Made by a program: the position numbers and the translations under genes. A model generated the notes under the pieces. It worked only from the letters and a program-made list of their open reading frames with translations, had not been told where the DNA came from and searched no databases. Shown here piece after piece: positions 19,638-30,425 of a stretch of 64,000 nucleotides of DNA. The stretch's first letter is position 1. Each line of letters opens with the position of its first letter. The stretch spans positions 17,723,324-17,787,323 of the forward strand of contig CM064560.1 of NCBI GenBank assembly GCA_032716605.1. Reading direction: 5' to 3'. Source of the DNA: Paralithodes platypus. Taxonomy: Eukaryota; Arthropoda; Malacostraca; Decapoda; Lithodidae.

Positions 19638-22097
19638 CTATGCCTGTGTATCCAGCTCAGTACCAGTACTTGCACTGCTGCGGTCGTTCACGGTGTTGGC
19701 GGCGGCGGTAACAGACGCAACATTTTTACTATTCTGTATTTTTGTTTTATAATCAAACTTCAAATCTTGTCTTCCCCATGCTTTATCAAGATTACTTTCA
19801 AACTCCCTTATTGATTCGGAATAGACTACATACTGGGGCAGTGCGTTCCACTCATTTACCACTCTATCACAAAATTAGTTCTTTGCCTTCTCAAGCCTAT
19901 TTCTTTCTTTATAAATTTTCTTAGAGTGTCCTCTCGTTCTTGTTCCCTCCCGCATCAAGAAGATACCTTCACACACATCCTCATCATACTTTCCTGACAC
20001 TATCTTAAAAGTCTCTATCATATCCCCTCTCTTTCTCCTATATGCCAGTGTCGGAAGCCCCAGTGTCCTCAACCTCTGCTCATAGCCCGAGTTCTTCAAC
20101 GTTGGTACCAGCTTGCTAGCTCTCCTCTGCACTTTCTCCACTGCTTCTATATCCTTTACCATATATGGAGCCCACACCTGGTTCGCATATTCCAGGTGCG
20201 GCCTAACCAGCGCTGTATAGAGATTCCTGAAGATTTCTTCGTCAAGTGACACAAATGTCCTCCTTATCAGCCCTACAATTCTATTGGCTTTGTTTATCTT
20301 TTCCGCTAAATGTTCTGAGAAATTTAACTTATTGTCTATCAGTACTCCTATATCCTTTTCTGCATTCACTTCCTCCATCGCTTCATACATACTGTATCCT
20401 ACCTTGTCTATCTTGCTGGTCCCAATCCGCATGTACCTGCATTTTTTTGGAAGAAAAGGCATTAACCAAAGCTCAGACCATCCCTTCATGCCCTCCACAT
20501 CTCCTTGAAGCAAACCCATATCTTCCTTACTCCTCACTCTTCTATACAGCTTAGTGTCATCCGCATACAGGTATACCTCACTTCCATTGGTTATAACTTC
20601 AGGTAAGTCGTTGATAAATATAACGAACAGCAGTGGTCCCAACACAGACCCCTGAGGTACCCCACTTGTAATTTCCCTCCACCCCGAGCCTATTCCATTC
20701 ACCAGTACCCTCTGTCTCCGATCTTTCAGGAAGGCTTCTATCCATTTCACACATTTCTCCCCTATATTATAGCTTCTAACTTTCTCTATTAACCTTTTAT
20801 GTGGGACCTTATCGAAGGCCTTCATAAAATCGCAATATACCACGTCTATTACATCACCATCTTCTAGAATTTGCATCCAATCATCTACCACCTTAATTAG
20901 CTGTAGTACCGTCGACCTCCCCGGCAAGAATCCGAACTGTCTCCCACTGAAAAGTTGGTTTGACTTCATATGATCCATTATTCCTTCTCTAATTACCGTT
21001 TCCATTAGTTTACACACAACACTTGTCAAACTGACTGGTCTATAATTCCCTGGGTCATTTCTCTTTCCCTTCTTAAATATAGCTGTTATGTTCGCCTCTC
21101 TCCAGTCCATCAGGATTTGTCCTGTATTAAACGATACCTCAAATAACATTTTCAATGGCTCTACTAACATCTCCCCTCCTTCCTTTATGATTCTTGGGTG
21201 TATCCCATCCGGTCCCGGTGACTTACTTCTGTTCATTTTTTCTATAGCCCTTCTTATTCTAGCATGGGAAAACTCTATTAGTTCTAGTGCCGGTGCCTGT
21301 TTGATGGGAATAGTAGGCACTGCATCATCCGACTCCACTGTTAGTACCCCCCCAAAGTATTTCCCCAGCACCTCTGCTTTCTCCTTATCAGTCTCCGCTC
21401 TACTCCCATCATTCAAACACCCTAACAGGTCTGGGATACCTACTCTTCTCGTTAACTTTTCCTGAATGTACTTCCAGAATATTTTTGGATTATCCTTCAC
21501 ATTTCTAGCTATCTCTCTCTCCCTCTCCTTCACCCCCCTCCTTGTTTCCCACCTTATTTTATTGTTTATATGTCTACGTTCCAGATCCACTTCTTTAGCC
21601 TCTATACTAGACCCCCTGTTCTTTTTTAACAATTTTAATCTTTCCCACAATCGTTTCTTTCTTCTAATCAATATCCAAAGCTTTCTTTTCATTGGCAATT
21701 CTGGGTTAGTTCTTTTCCTCAATTTTGTTTTATCCTTATATTCCCCAACTGGTACACTTTTGGATACAGCATTCTCCAGTTTGACTCTAATTTTCCTCCA
21801 CATTCCTTCAGCGTCTTCACCGTTCAAGTATTCCCCCCAGTCAATGTCCAAACACCGTCTCAGCAGCTCATAATCTGCTCTATCATACATGTATATTTTT
21901 CTATTGCTTCTATTATCCCTCTCTGATTTAATGTTACAACTAAAGCTTATACAGGCATGGTCACTATGACCTATAGGGCTATCCACATTAACATGTTCCA
22001 CTATATCCTCTTCATTGCTAAAAATCAAATCAAGTACACTCCCCTGCGTCCCATCTCTATATCTTGTCATCTCTACAATATGTTGCGTTAAAAACAA
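19638..22097 (-). CDS. LINE-A endonuclease end and reverse transcriptase
   Basis: Frame 19875-22097 (740 codons) starts within the endonuclease (GSVLDLIFSNEEDIVEHV, SPIGHSDHACISF with the catalytic SDH). It then gives the RT: KMNRSKSPGPDGIHPRIIKE, NYRPVSLTSVVCKLMETVIR, VVYCDFMKAFDKVPHKRLIE, SGVPQGSVLGPLLF, LYADDTKLYRRV, and a thumb with LEYANQVWAPYMVKDIEAVE. A TCA-to-TAA change (by comparison with copy A) stops it at 19875, about 78 codons early. The rest (19638-19862) is open. Reading begins by frameshift at a T-run near 22092. Confidence 0.9.
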
Positions 22098-23736
22098 TCT
22101 CTCACTTTCTCTATAAACTTATTTTCCAGGCTACCCTGTCCCGCTGGAGTAGTACAATTTACCCAGTTGATCCTTGGCAAATTGAAATCTCCAATCAAAA
22201 TTTTATATTTGTTCTCTCTATTATCTATCTCCTCCATTGCTTTCAGTAGGGTATCATCCTCTCCCCTGCTATTATTTGGGCTTCTATATATAGAGGCAAT
22301 TAGAATTGATCCTCTTGCACATTTTACTTCAATACACAAATACTCACAATACTGCTGTCTCATATCCACCTCATTAACCTTGAGCTCTTTTCTTACATAA
22401 ATAAACAGTCCTCTTCCGACCTCTGCTCTAATAGCATTTCTCTCATATAACTCAAAACCCTCCAAACTATATTCCACCAGTTCCCTTTCAATTCTAGCAT
22501 TTTTTGGTCTTACTTCCTGTAGGGCTATGACATCAGGTTTTTCCTCTTCATCCTGCAACCTACATATCAGTTCTCTTTTCTTGTCCTGGGTAAACACATC
22601 CACATTACTAAACATAATCCTTAATCCATCTACCATTCCTTCAGCAATTACACCATCCCGCTCCTCCAGTCCGTACCCTACTCCCCCGTTAGCACTACTG
22701 GGTCTGCCTCTTTGTCTCCTGTCTCTCCCTGTAACACCTCCACCCCGTTCTCCTCCTCCGTCACAACTCCCATCACATTCTCTTCCCTCCCTGATCTCCC
22801 CCTCCCTTCCACTCTTATAAACCACTTCCTCACTTTTCCGTCCCTCACTCTCCAGTAAAAAAAAAATCTTATCCTCCTCACCCAACTTTCCATTATTTTC
22901 ATCAGCCTTTTCTTGTAATTCCTTAATTTTTTTCCATTGTTCTATACTCAAATCCTTCTTTAGTCTTATGTGTTTCAGTTTATCATTTGTATTTAGCCTC
23001 CAACTAAAATTTGTCACAGTCTCTGCCACTGCCCTAGTTTTAAACTGTACCCTTATAGGTCTCATCTCTCCCCTTTTATATCTACCTATCCTACTGACCT
23101 CCTCCACCTGCCCTTCCCATCCATATTCATCCTCATCCACACCTTTCATGACCTCCTTCACTGTCTCCATATCCCTCACTTTTCTCACTCCATTATCATT
23201 CATATGAGTCTCTATATCTCCATACAAGATTACACCCCTATCCCTGTCCATGGCCTCCCTCACGACACTCTCCTTGTTCTTCATGACCCCTACAACTGCA
23301 CTCTCAAAACTTTTTTTGGTCATATTCATTTCTTCCTTTTGCTCTTTCATAATATCCTCCAAATCCTTGACTTTTTGTTTACCTACCACCGTCCATGCAG
23401 TTGACTCCTTTACTTCCGTGAAACGTCCTTCGTATTCCTTCAGCTGCTCCTTCAATGCCATATTCTCTGCTCGCAGTTCATCTACCCTTTTCAATACCAT
23501 CTCTAGGCTCTCATTAACTGCCTCATCACTTCCTTCGCTAGGCCTATTCCCTTCCCCACCTGTCACACCACACATTACACACAGTGCCTTAACTTTCTCA
23601 CCAATATCCCCCTTCCATTTCTCCGTACACTCATCCACTTTTCCAAATCCTTCACAACAATACTAACCTCTTCTAACTTCTTATCTGTGCTCTTAAATCC
23701 CCGAAAACGTTGTAACCTTCCTTCCGCCTCCGTCAT
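22088..23736 (-). CDS. LINE-A ORF1-like domain fused to EEP endonuclease
   Basis: The best start is ATG at 23734-23736 (MTEAEGRLQRF). One frameshift near 23640 leads into the long frame 22088-23638. The first half has a coiled coil (VLKRVDELRAENMALKEQLK) and then an RRM-like fold region (RDRGVILYGDIET to NDKLKHIRLKKD), like ORF1 proteins that bind LINE RNA. After a low-complexity linker (about residues 270-315) the endonuclease/exonuclease/phosphatase domain begins (GLRIMFSNVDVF, VIALQEVRPKNA, LIASIYRSPNN, ILIGDFNLP), continuing past 22088 in the next frame. ORF1-like and endonuclease parts therefore lie in one continuous reading frame. Confidence 0.82.
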
Positions 23737-23987
23737 ACCCGAAATTCCCTCCGCAATGTTTGTTTACAAACTCAACAACTCACAACACTACCGCTGTGCC
23801 GTCACTACACACTCTTATTACACTATCACCCCTCCACCACACCAATATATCCTCCAAACACTTCACTAAATCCTTCCTCTTCTTGCTAGCCCCGCATGCA
23901 CTCGATATTCCGTGAATTAATTGTCCATTCCCATAACATATGCCGGAGCCTCAAAACTTGCGTCCGCCTTCCGCCATTGTGTGCCGC

Positions 23988-24798
23988 GATTATATGATTC
24001 TTAAAGTTCAGATTTTTGTCGAATACAACGCCCAAGTTTTTCACTGATTCCAAAGGTTGGAACTGTGATTCATCGAATTCTAGACATCCAAAATCTTGAT
24101 GGACACTATTTCTCAAATTACCATTAATGACTATAATCTCCATCTTGTTGTCATTCAATTTGAGCTTCCTTCTAGTTATCCAGATCTTCAAGTCTGACAA
24201 GAGTGATGAAAATTTATTCTTTACCTCATCGATATTATTAATTTCAATATACAACTGTGAATCATCTGCATAGAAATGATACTTAACACCATGTGCATCC
24301 ACTAGGGATGAAAGACTAGAGACATAGATAATAAACAACACAGGGCCAAGAACTGATCCCTGAGGCACCCCGAACTTTAGCGATGATGGTTCTAACATAG
24401 AGCCACCAATGACAACACATTGACTGCGATCGGTAATATATGACTGAAGAAGCAGGAGTGCATCTCCCTGCACACCAAAACCAGAAAGGTCTCTCAAGAG
24501 CAACTGATGGTCAACAGTATCAAACGCTGCAGAGATCCAACAAAACCAAGAGAACACCGTCCAGAACATGTATTCGAGACTAAATCATTATAAATCCTGC
24601 TCAGGCCTGTCTCCGTTGAGTGGAGCTTCCTATAAGCAGACTGAGACTGGGGAATGACACTGTTCCGCTCCAGAAAAGGCAGCAACTGGTCCAGTATTGC
24701 ATGCTCGACAATCTTAGACAGAAATGACAGGTTAGACACAGGGCGATAGTTTACCAAATTATCACAATATAGGCCTGCCCTCTTCAGTAAAGGCCGAA
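23988..24798 (-). mobile_element. L2-like LINE, RT core
   Basis: Two overlapping frames (24494-24757 and 23886-24569) give NYRPVSNLSFLSKIVEHAIL, QSQSAYRKLHSTET, SAAFDTVDHQLLL, FGVPQGSVLGPVLF, YHFYADDSQLYIE and VKNLGVVFDKNLNFKNH. A frameshift lies near 24540. Reading ends at the LINE-A insertion and resumes at 19596. The SAAFDTVDH and ADDSQLY forms are typical of L2/CR1 elements. Confidence 0.86.
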
Positions 24799-24802
24799 TT
24801 AA

Positions 24803-25911
24803 CCTCTCCGCTGCGTAGGTGGGGTATTGGCCACCACTCCCTGTGCGGAGGTACAGGTATTCAGACTGTTTCCTAAACTCAAATCGTCATCGTACCATAA
24901 ATATCATTAATACTTATCCATATGTGCCTATTTTATGTTGATTATAAAGGTATTAACCTGTTACAGCAATAAAACAAGTGGAAACAGCGTTTGGATGGTC
25001 AAAATCGGCGATAGAGGCCGGGAGTTACATAACATATGGCTGAGGCAGCCTGCCAGCCAGCCAGCCGGCCAGACGGCTGGAGACACAGTTGCGTGGTAGT
25101 CTCTCTCTCGCTCTTTCCCACGCTTGGTAACACAGATGACCACGCCCTGCTAGCAACTCGCTAATGTTAGCACGAATATATACCTAAGAATAAGGGAATA
25201 ACAGGGAGAAAAGGTGGTAATTGAAGGGGGGGGAGGGGGGGGGAAGGGTGGAAGGAGGGGATGGGGAGGAGTGATATTTGGCATGGCCAAGGGGCAATAA
25301 AAAAAATAAAAAAAATTATACTGGGCTGATTTAACGCTCAAAGAGCGGGTGGTGGAGTATATTTCACTGTGCTGCCCAGCGTTTTTTTTTTACCATAAAT
25401 GGGGTTGTTTCCGTGCTCTTTTTCATGCATAAACAAGACCCAGAGCGTAATACAAGTATGTATCCCTGAAAGGGCGTAAATTGAGCTTTCCAATGACACC
25501 CGAACCATCCTTCCACGATCACTGGTTGTCTTGCAACGATCGTGCAACCGAAGGGCAAAATCGCTAAAATACGGTAATTTCTTTATATAATTACGTATGT
25601 AGCGAGGGAGTGAGGGTGGATGTAAGTGGAGTACATCTCAGTTGGTCCACGGCGGCCGTGGCGAGCGGTCATGAGGTAACCCAGGCTCCTCCCGTCGCTC
25701 GTCTCTCTCTCTCAGAGCCAATATTGCGCCAAAATTGCACACAGACTCAAGTCGGGCCCCGCCACATACAGTAGTCCAAATTTTTCTATACGGACCTAGG
25801 TCGGGCCCCGATAGACAAGGGTTAAATGTTTTTTTTTTTAGGCCTTGGATTATATAAGGAGTTCCGCAGCCCACCGGTAGGCCTTATATAAGGAGATCTG
25901 CACTTGCTGGG
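24803..25911. mobile_element. TTAA-flanked insertion of 1.1 kb
   Basis: TTAA lies on both sides (24799-24802, 25912-25915). Taking out the segment and one TTAA joins the L2-like reading frame without loss, which proves a precise insertion. The ends are CCTCTCC and, read inward, CCCAGCA, so the inverted termini are weak. There is no transposase. It contains the nested element 25335-25821 and a strong G-run at 25225-25275. Likely a non-autonomous piggyBac-type element. Confidence 0.75.
25335..25821. mobile_element. TTAA-flanked miniature element, family M2, nested
   Basis: TTAA at 25331-25334 and 25822-25825. Ends are CGCTCAAAGAGCGG and CCCTTGTCTATCGG, as in the copy at 2699-3122. The interior (CCAATGACACCCGAACCATC, GATCGTTGCAAGACAACCAG on the minus strand) is shared in inverted orientation with the element at 41804-42203. 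Confidence 0.72.
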
Positions 25912-25915
25912 TTAA

Positions 25916-26450
25916 GGCATGTTTTTCAGAATTTGGAAAACAATTTTCCTCAAAGATACGATTGACAATTGAAGCAATGAAAGGTGATGCAGTCTCATAA
26001 GCTGTAGTTATCTTTGATACATTTATTGGGTCCAATGAACAGAATGTTTTATTGAGTTCTCTTAGGTATGTCAAGGCATTTAGGGAGTTAATCGGCTGAA
26101 AATGTATGAAGGTAGAGTCTACGGCCAACGGCCGTGAAGGAACCACAGAGTATTCTCCAAGAGCAGGGGTATTGTCAAACTCATTTCTGATTTGAGCAAT
26201 TTTGTCTGCAAAGAAAGCTGAAAATGTTGATGCAAGATCAGAAGCTGAGACAGATGAGGGGAGAACCTGAGAAGAACGCTGGCCTGTTAAGTTGTTAAGA
26301 ATTGAAAAAAGTTGTTTCTGGTCACCTCTGCAGGAATCGATTCGACCAGTAGGCCTAATGTTTAAGTGAGAGGAAGGAATATTCATGGGGCACAGATCAT
26401 ATAGACCAGCCTCACTACGAAATATCCCTGAACCTACTGATAATCTATAT
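25916..26450 (-). mobile_element. L2-like LINE, region between endonuclease and RT
   Basis: The open frame 25850-26494 reads DQKQLFSILNNLTGQRSSQV, ASTFSAFFADKIAQIRNEF, and SPFIASIVNRIFEENCFPNS. FFADKI-x-IR is the conserved pre-RT motif of L2/CR1/Rex1 LINEs. It continues past the TTAA insertion at 24798. On its upstream side it is cut by the S1 SINE at 26452. Confidence 0.84.
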
Positions 26451-26870
26451 TTTATTAATTTCACCACAACACCAAACACCCCCAATGAAATCAATTAAAG
26501 TATATACTGTATGTGATCCACCAGGATTCGAACCTGGGTTATCACACAGATTTTTGCCACCTTAACCATTACACCACCAGGACGGTTAAAGGTTTATGCA
26601 CACGCCTACGACTTATTATCCATACTCGAATACTGGATATTAATCTAATCATGTTCATATTCCCAACCGCGCTATGGTAGGCCTAATGTTTAAGTGAGAG
26701 GAAGGAATATTCATGGGGCACAGATCATATAGACCGGCCTCGCTACGAAATATCCCTGAACCTGCTGATAATCTATATTTTATTAATTTCACCACAACAC
26801 CAAACACCCCCAATGAAATCAATTAAAGTATATATGTGATCCACCGGGTTTCGAACCTGGGTTATGTAAA
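26350..26870 (-). repeat. Tandem duplication of L2 fragment plus S1 SINE
   Basis: The L2 block GTAGGCCTAATGTTTAAGTG to CCTGAACCTACTGATAATC (about 26348-26445) is repeated at 26676-26770, and each copy is followed by an S1 SINE (26452-26610 complete, 26780-26866 cut short at GGGTTATG). The B box GGTTCGAATCC is kept in the first and is GGTTCGAAACC in the second. Confidence 0.82.
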
Positions 26871-26969
26871 CATACAAGTTCTATAATGCAATTTTGTTAT
26901 CAACAATTTTCCTGTGATATACTAACACTGAATGTACTATGACATACTCAACATCACATAACCAACGCA

Positions 26970-28330
26970 AGCCTGATGACAGAAAACCGCACTGGAGACG
27001 GGCTGCAACCTCCCAGGCTTGTCAGTATGAATGTTGGAAGTATGAAAGGCAGATCGAATGTTAGTTGTGGAAGTGTTTGAAAATGGAAGAGTGGATAAGT
27101 GCTATGCACAGGAAACCCTATGGAAGGGGTGTGGTGCGCATTTGATAGTAGGAAAAAGCAAGATACAGGCTCTATTGGAAGGGAGATAAGTCTGGAAAAT
27201 CAAAAGGAGGAGTGGGTTTCTGGTGCCCGTGGAGTGGGAGAGGAGTGTGTTTGAGATCAAGAGAGTATATGGAAGATTGATTGGATTAAAACAGAAAAGT
27301 TAGTGAAAGAATTTTAAATGTGATACTGTATATGCATATGCTCCACAGGTTGGTTTGAGTAGAGAACGGAAAGAGGACTTCTGGAACGACCTAATTAGTG
27401 TCGTTTCGGGCCCCTCTGACAATGACACTACACTACAGTACTAGGTGATAACCTTAATGGGCATGTGGGAGCATGTGCTGATGGATATGAGGATGTGTAT
27501 GGAAGAAATAGATATGGAAGGAGAAATCTAGAAGGTGAATGCCTACTGGAGTCCTGTGTTGCACTCAAAATGGTTGTGTATAACACTAAGTTCAAGAAAA
27601 GATTGAGTCATCTGATCACATATAGTTCTGGGGGCACCAGTAGCCAGATACAATACTTATTAGAGAACAGAAAAGACTGGAAGTGATTTCGGGATGTAAA
27701 GGTCATCCCGAGCAAAGAATGTGTCTCCCAACATAAACTCCTAAAGTGTGACATGACGCTAACTTAAGTGGAGATCCTGTGCACAAGAAGGTATACATGT
27801 CAAAAAGGAAAGTATGGTTGCTGAATAAAGCAGTAATAGGAATAGGTTTTGCAGAGAACTGGAGGAAATGAAATAAGGGCGCTAGGTCAAATGATGTAAA
27901 TAGCCACTGGAACTTCCTTGAACGTAGCCTTCTTGTTGCCACTGACAAAGTCTATGACATAACTAAGGGTCCCCCCAGGCATAAGATTTCCTGGTGGTGG
28001 AATGATGAGGTTGGAAATGCAATAAAGGAGAAAAAGAAGATGTTTCAAAGCATGGAAGAAGTGAAGCAGCAAGGAGGAATATCTGGGAACTGCAAATAAA
28101 AAAGAAATAACAAAAGATATGTACAAGGCAAAGAAAATTATACAGGAATTAGTTATTGACCATGTGTGTAACACAGAAAATCCCAATGGGATCTTCAACC
28201 TAGGTAGGTGAGTTAAGGATGACAGTAGAGATGTAGGAGATCAGTGTGTCAGGAATGATAATGGGGCAATTGTTTATGCTGAGGAAGAAATTAGAGAAGC
28301 TTGGAAGATATACTACTAACGATTACTCGA
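26970..28330 (+). mobile_element. LINE-P 5' half, degraded endonuclease
   Basis: Pieces of an EEP endonuclease can be read with several frameshifts: RLVSMNVGSMKGRSNV, YAPQVGLSRERKEDFWNDLI, NLNGHVGACADGYEDVYGRN (frame 27465-27686), and HLITYSSGGTSSQI, then VIPSKECVSQHKLLKCDM. Further on, FLERSLLVATDKVYDITKG comes from the linker before RT. The RT is missing: the sequence jumps near 28330-28365 to the 3' end. Assignment to LINE-P is an inference from the attached 3' end. Confidence 0.7.
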
Positions 28331-28364
28331 TGCAGAGTTTGAGTGGAATAGAGTAGGGGTAGAC

Positions 28365-28525
28365 CTAAAATGACGTGAGATCAGGTACTCAAGTCCGATC
28401 TCAAAATAAAGAACTTGACAACAGAGGCAGCCCTTGACAGGGCCGCCTGGAAATCCACCAATTAGGACGTGAGACTGTAACCATATTCTTTGTGGACAAA
28501 ACGGTCTTTAAACTTGTATGTGTAG
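28365..28525 (+). mobile_element. LINE-P 3' end
   Basis: It matches the 3' end at 43570-43735 and 9330-9500 (reverse): GGTAGACCTAAAATGACGTG, CTCAAGTCCGATCTCAAA, GAACTTGACAACAGAGGCAG, and TTTGTGGACAAAACGGTCTT. Joined to the fragment before it by an internal deletion. Confidence 0.72.
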
Positions 28526-28825
28526 AGTGCAGCTTTGTCACAAAAAGCTAATATCCCCTTCCCCTCTTGATAGTGCCAGCTATTGTCAGTAGTGCATAAA
28601 CAAAATAAAGGGTGCAGGGTGCTCTGGCATTGTAGCTGAGATGATATAAGCCTCAGATGACATAGGAGTGAGATAGGTCACTGAGCTAATAAACTCCATT
28701 TAAACAGTGAGTACGGCCTCTGATATATTTGTTGATTTCATTAATTGAGTTTATATGTGAAGTTGGTTGGTATAAAAAAACATAATAATATATACAACCT
28801 AAGTTAGGTCATTTGATTGTGGAGA

Positions 28826-28885
28826 TACCTATCTCTATCTACCTATTGCCAGATGCCATACTCCCAGAAGGGGTGGCCACAAATC
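28826..28885 (-). repeat. LINE-D 3' scrap
   Basis: TATCTACCTATTGCCAGATGCC then CCCAGAAGGGGTGGCCACAAA corresponds to the end of LINE-D (compare 8295-8345). About 55 bases only. Confidence 0.65.
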
Positions 28886-28980
28886 AGGTCAAATATATCT
28901 CACAGTGACAGAGTACAGAGTAAGGTCATTGTTATTAGATAAAATGGTTCATCCATAAAAATATATAGAGAATAGTTTAC

Positions 28981-29099
28981 CTGCATGATGTTCTTATTGA
29001 TAGGCCATACAAAATTGCGTGGGAATATGCCTTTTTTGCCATAGATCTCCCCACACCACCAGGAATCATCTATTTCATTCAGGCCTATTACAAAATCTC
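28981..29099 (-). CDS. DNMBP/Tuba-like exon: second half of second SH3 domain
   Basis: A 119-bp exon with acceptor TTTTCAG (AG at plus 29100-29101) and donor GTAAAC (plus 28975-28980). It starts with the last two bases of a Gly codon begun in 31620-31797 and ends in phase 0, as the exon at 11016 needs. It reads DFVIGLNEIDDSWWCGEIYG, then KKGIFPRNFVWPINKN. This is the n-Src loop, the WW pair, and the GIFPRNFV end of an SH3 domain, all binding-site residues being in place. Confidence 0.88.
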
Positions 29100-29120
29100 C
29101 TGAAAACAAGAAAAAAACCA

Positions 29121-29256
29121 AGATTAGAATCATACGTAGTACAGTATAGTGCAGAAGAACATGTGTCAGATAAGGTAAAGAAAAGGTAATTAGAATCATA
29201 CGTAGTACAGTATAGTGCAGAAGAACATGTGTCAGATAAGGTAAAGAAAAGGTAAT
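29121..29256. repeat. 66-bp tandem duplication
   Basis: Two nearly perfect copies of a 66-bp unit (ATTAGAATCATACGTAGTAC to GAAAAGGTA). It lies about 20 bases upstream of the SH3 exon acceptor in the sense of the gene, so the branch-point region has been doubled. Confidence 0.9.
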
Positions 29257-29464
29257 TAGTAAATTAATCTGTAATAAAGGGGCTAGTGGCTGGTTTTTTG
29301 GTCTATGACTATGTATTCATTTATATTTTAGTTTCCTTGCTAGACCTTGTGGTTTCGCTCTGCTGCATGTCTGCCTGCCGAGATCAGAACCTCTCCGGGT
29401 GGTCGGGGGCCGGGGAAGTACTGGAGGGACCTTGGTGACCCTGGTCTCTGGGTCTTCTCCTGGA

Positions 29465-29645
29465 TGACCTAAAGTAGATGTGTGTGAATTTGTATTTTGT
29501 TTTTTTGTGTTCATTATTTTCTGTTGTGTTGTCCCTATTCTGGCTCTGTCTTGAGTCGGCCACCCAAAAAAAAATAGGAAAAGAGGGAGAAAAAAAATAC
29601 GAAAAGTGGGGATTGGGCCTCAGTATATAGAATAGAATAGAATTC
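29465..29645 (-). repeat. LINE 3'-tail repeat T, second copy
   Basis: Shares TGTGTGAATTTGTATTTTG, CTCTGTCTTGAGTCGGCCACCC, AAAAGTGGGGATTGGGCCTC with 8955-9165, ending in an ATAGA run. Upstream (29340-29460) is GC-rich with no clear relation. Confidence 0.6.
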
Positions 29646-29671
29646 ATTTATTTTTTAGTTTCCTCGCTAGT

Positions 29672-29928
29672 AAAACACCCCCCTTCAAGATAAATGTTTA
29701 CATATTTTGATAGAAAAATTTCCCAGTTTCTCTAAAAATTACAGGCTCGTTTTCGCTCGCCAGAAAAAATCGACACCTAAATTCCACGAAAGGTCTTAAA
29801 ATTGACAACGAAATGGGGCAAAATGTGTTAAAACCGCCAAACTAATATGCCGAACATCTTAAAAATCTCAAAACAAATGGGGCTAATCATGAGGGAGAAG
29901 GGGGTCTAGAAAAGCGACATATCTCCCC
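29672..29928. mobile_element. TTAA-associated element, family M3, diverged
   Basis: The right end GACATATCTCCCC abuts TTAA (29929-29932). The interior matches 6180-6496 in inverse orientation (ATTTTGATAGAAAAATTTCC, CGCTCGCCAGAAAAAATCGA, ATTCCACGAAAGGTCTTAAA). No TTAA is seen on the left, so that end has decayed. Confidence 0.6.
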
Positions 29929-29944
29929 TTAAATGGTCTGTAAA

Positions 29945-30135
29945 TAACTGTTGTGATAGCGTACGGTAATGCTTAGTGCGCTGAATTTCGGTGTGAGTAT
30001 CCTAGGTTCGAGTCCTTGGAGTACCACATACAGTATATTCATTACAGTAGTTTCATTGATTTCGTTAATTAGTTTTTTTTTGTAAGTATTTGTAAGTTAA
30101 TTTGTGGGTTGGTGAAAAAATATAAATTAATAATG
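29945..30135 (+). mobile_element. tRNA-derived SINE, family S2
   Basis: An A-box-like GCGTACGGTAATGC and a B box GGTTCGAGTCC (30004-30014) are 46 bases apart. They are followed by a tail with TTTCATTGATTTCGTTAATT, which also occurs (tail only) at 28728-28790. Confidence 0.6.
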
Positions 30136-30224
30136 CATTGTAGTACATCATACAAATAAAAGTAACTGGCAACATGCTTATCTAAATAACTGTGTCTTGC
30201 CCCTCAACTTTCCCTTCATAATTG

Positions 30225-30425
30225 TTAAGGGGCACAGGGCCTTGGGTGGTGCTTCAGTGTCCCAGGCGTTTCCGCACCCTCCTCAGCCCCTCGCCTGGGA
30301 GCGGTTTCGGTCACCTGGGCTTTTTTAGTGGTAGGCAGGGAGGGTTCTGTGGGGGCACTCTGTTATGGCCTTGGCCTTGTCCGGGACATTGGGGCTGTTC
30401 GGTCAGACAGCCTGGGGAACAACAA
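30225..30425 (+). mobile_element. LINE-J 3' end, second copy
   Basis: CATTGGGGCTGTTCGGTCAG then CCTGGGGAACAACAAC matches the end of the element at 11881-12414. The short coding part is not in a readable frame. Confidence 0.55.

Larger units (their letters stand above)
19597..23987 (-). mobile_element. LINE-A copy C, near full length (about 4.4 kb)
   Basis: A CR1-like LINE with a 5' untranslated start near 23987, one long polyprotein region and the ACTGTAAGAA-type 3' tail at 19597-19615. It is inserted in the L2-like LINE, whose reading resumes on either side. Damage is light: a frameshift near 23640, a one-base loss in a T-run near 22092 and one nonsense codon near 19873. It is the reference copy for the fragments at 1911 and 13898. 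Confidence 0.92.

Noticed and set aside
22527..23666. Plus-strand frames opposite LINE-A ORF1
   Set aside because: Antisense shadows; the coiled-coil/RRM and endonuclease are on the minus strand.
24955..25825. Alternative element borders at TTAACCTG (24957) and TTAA (25822)
   Set aside because: The L2 reading frame is restored only by the outer TTAA pair 24799/25912. The inner right TTAA belongs to the nested M2 element.
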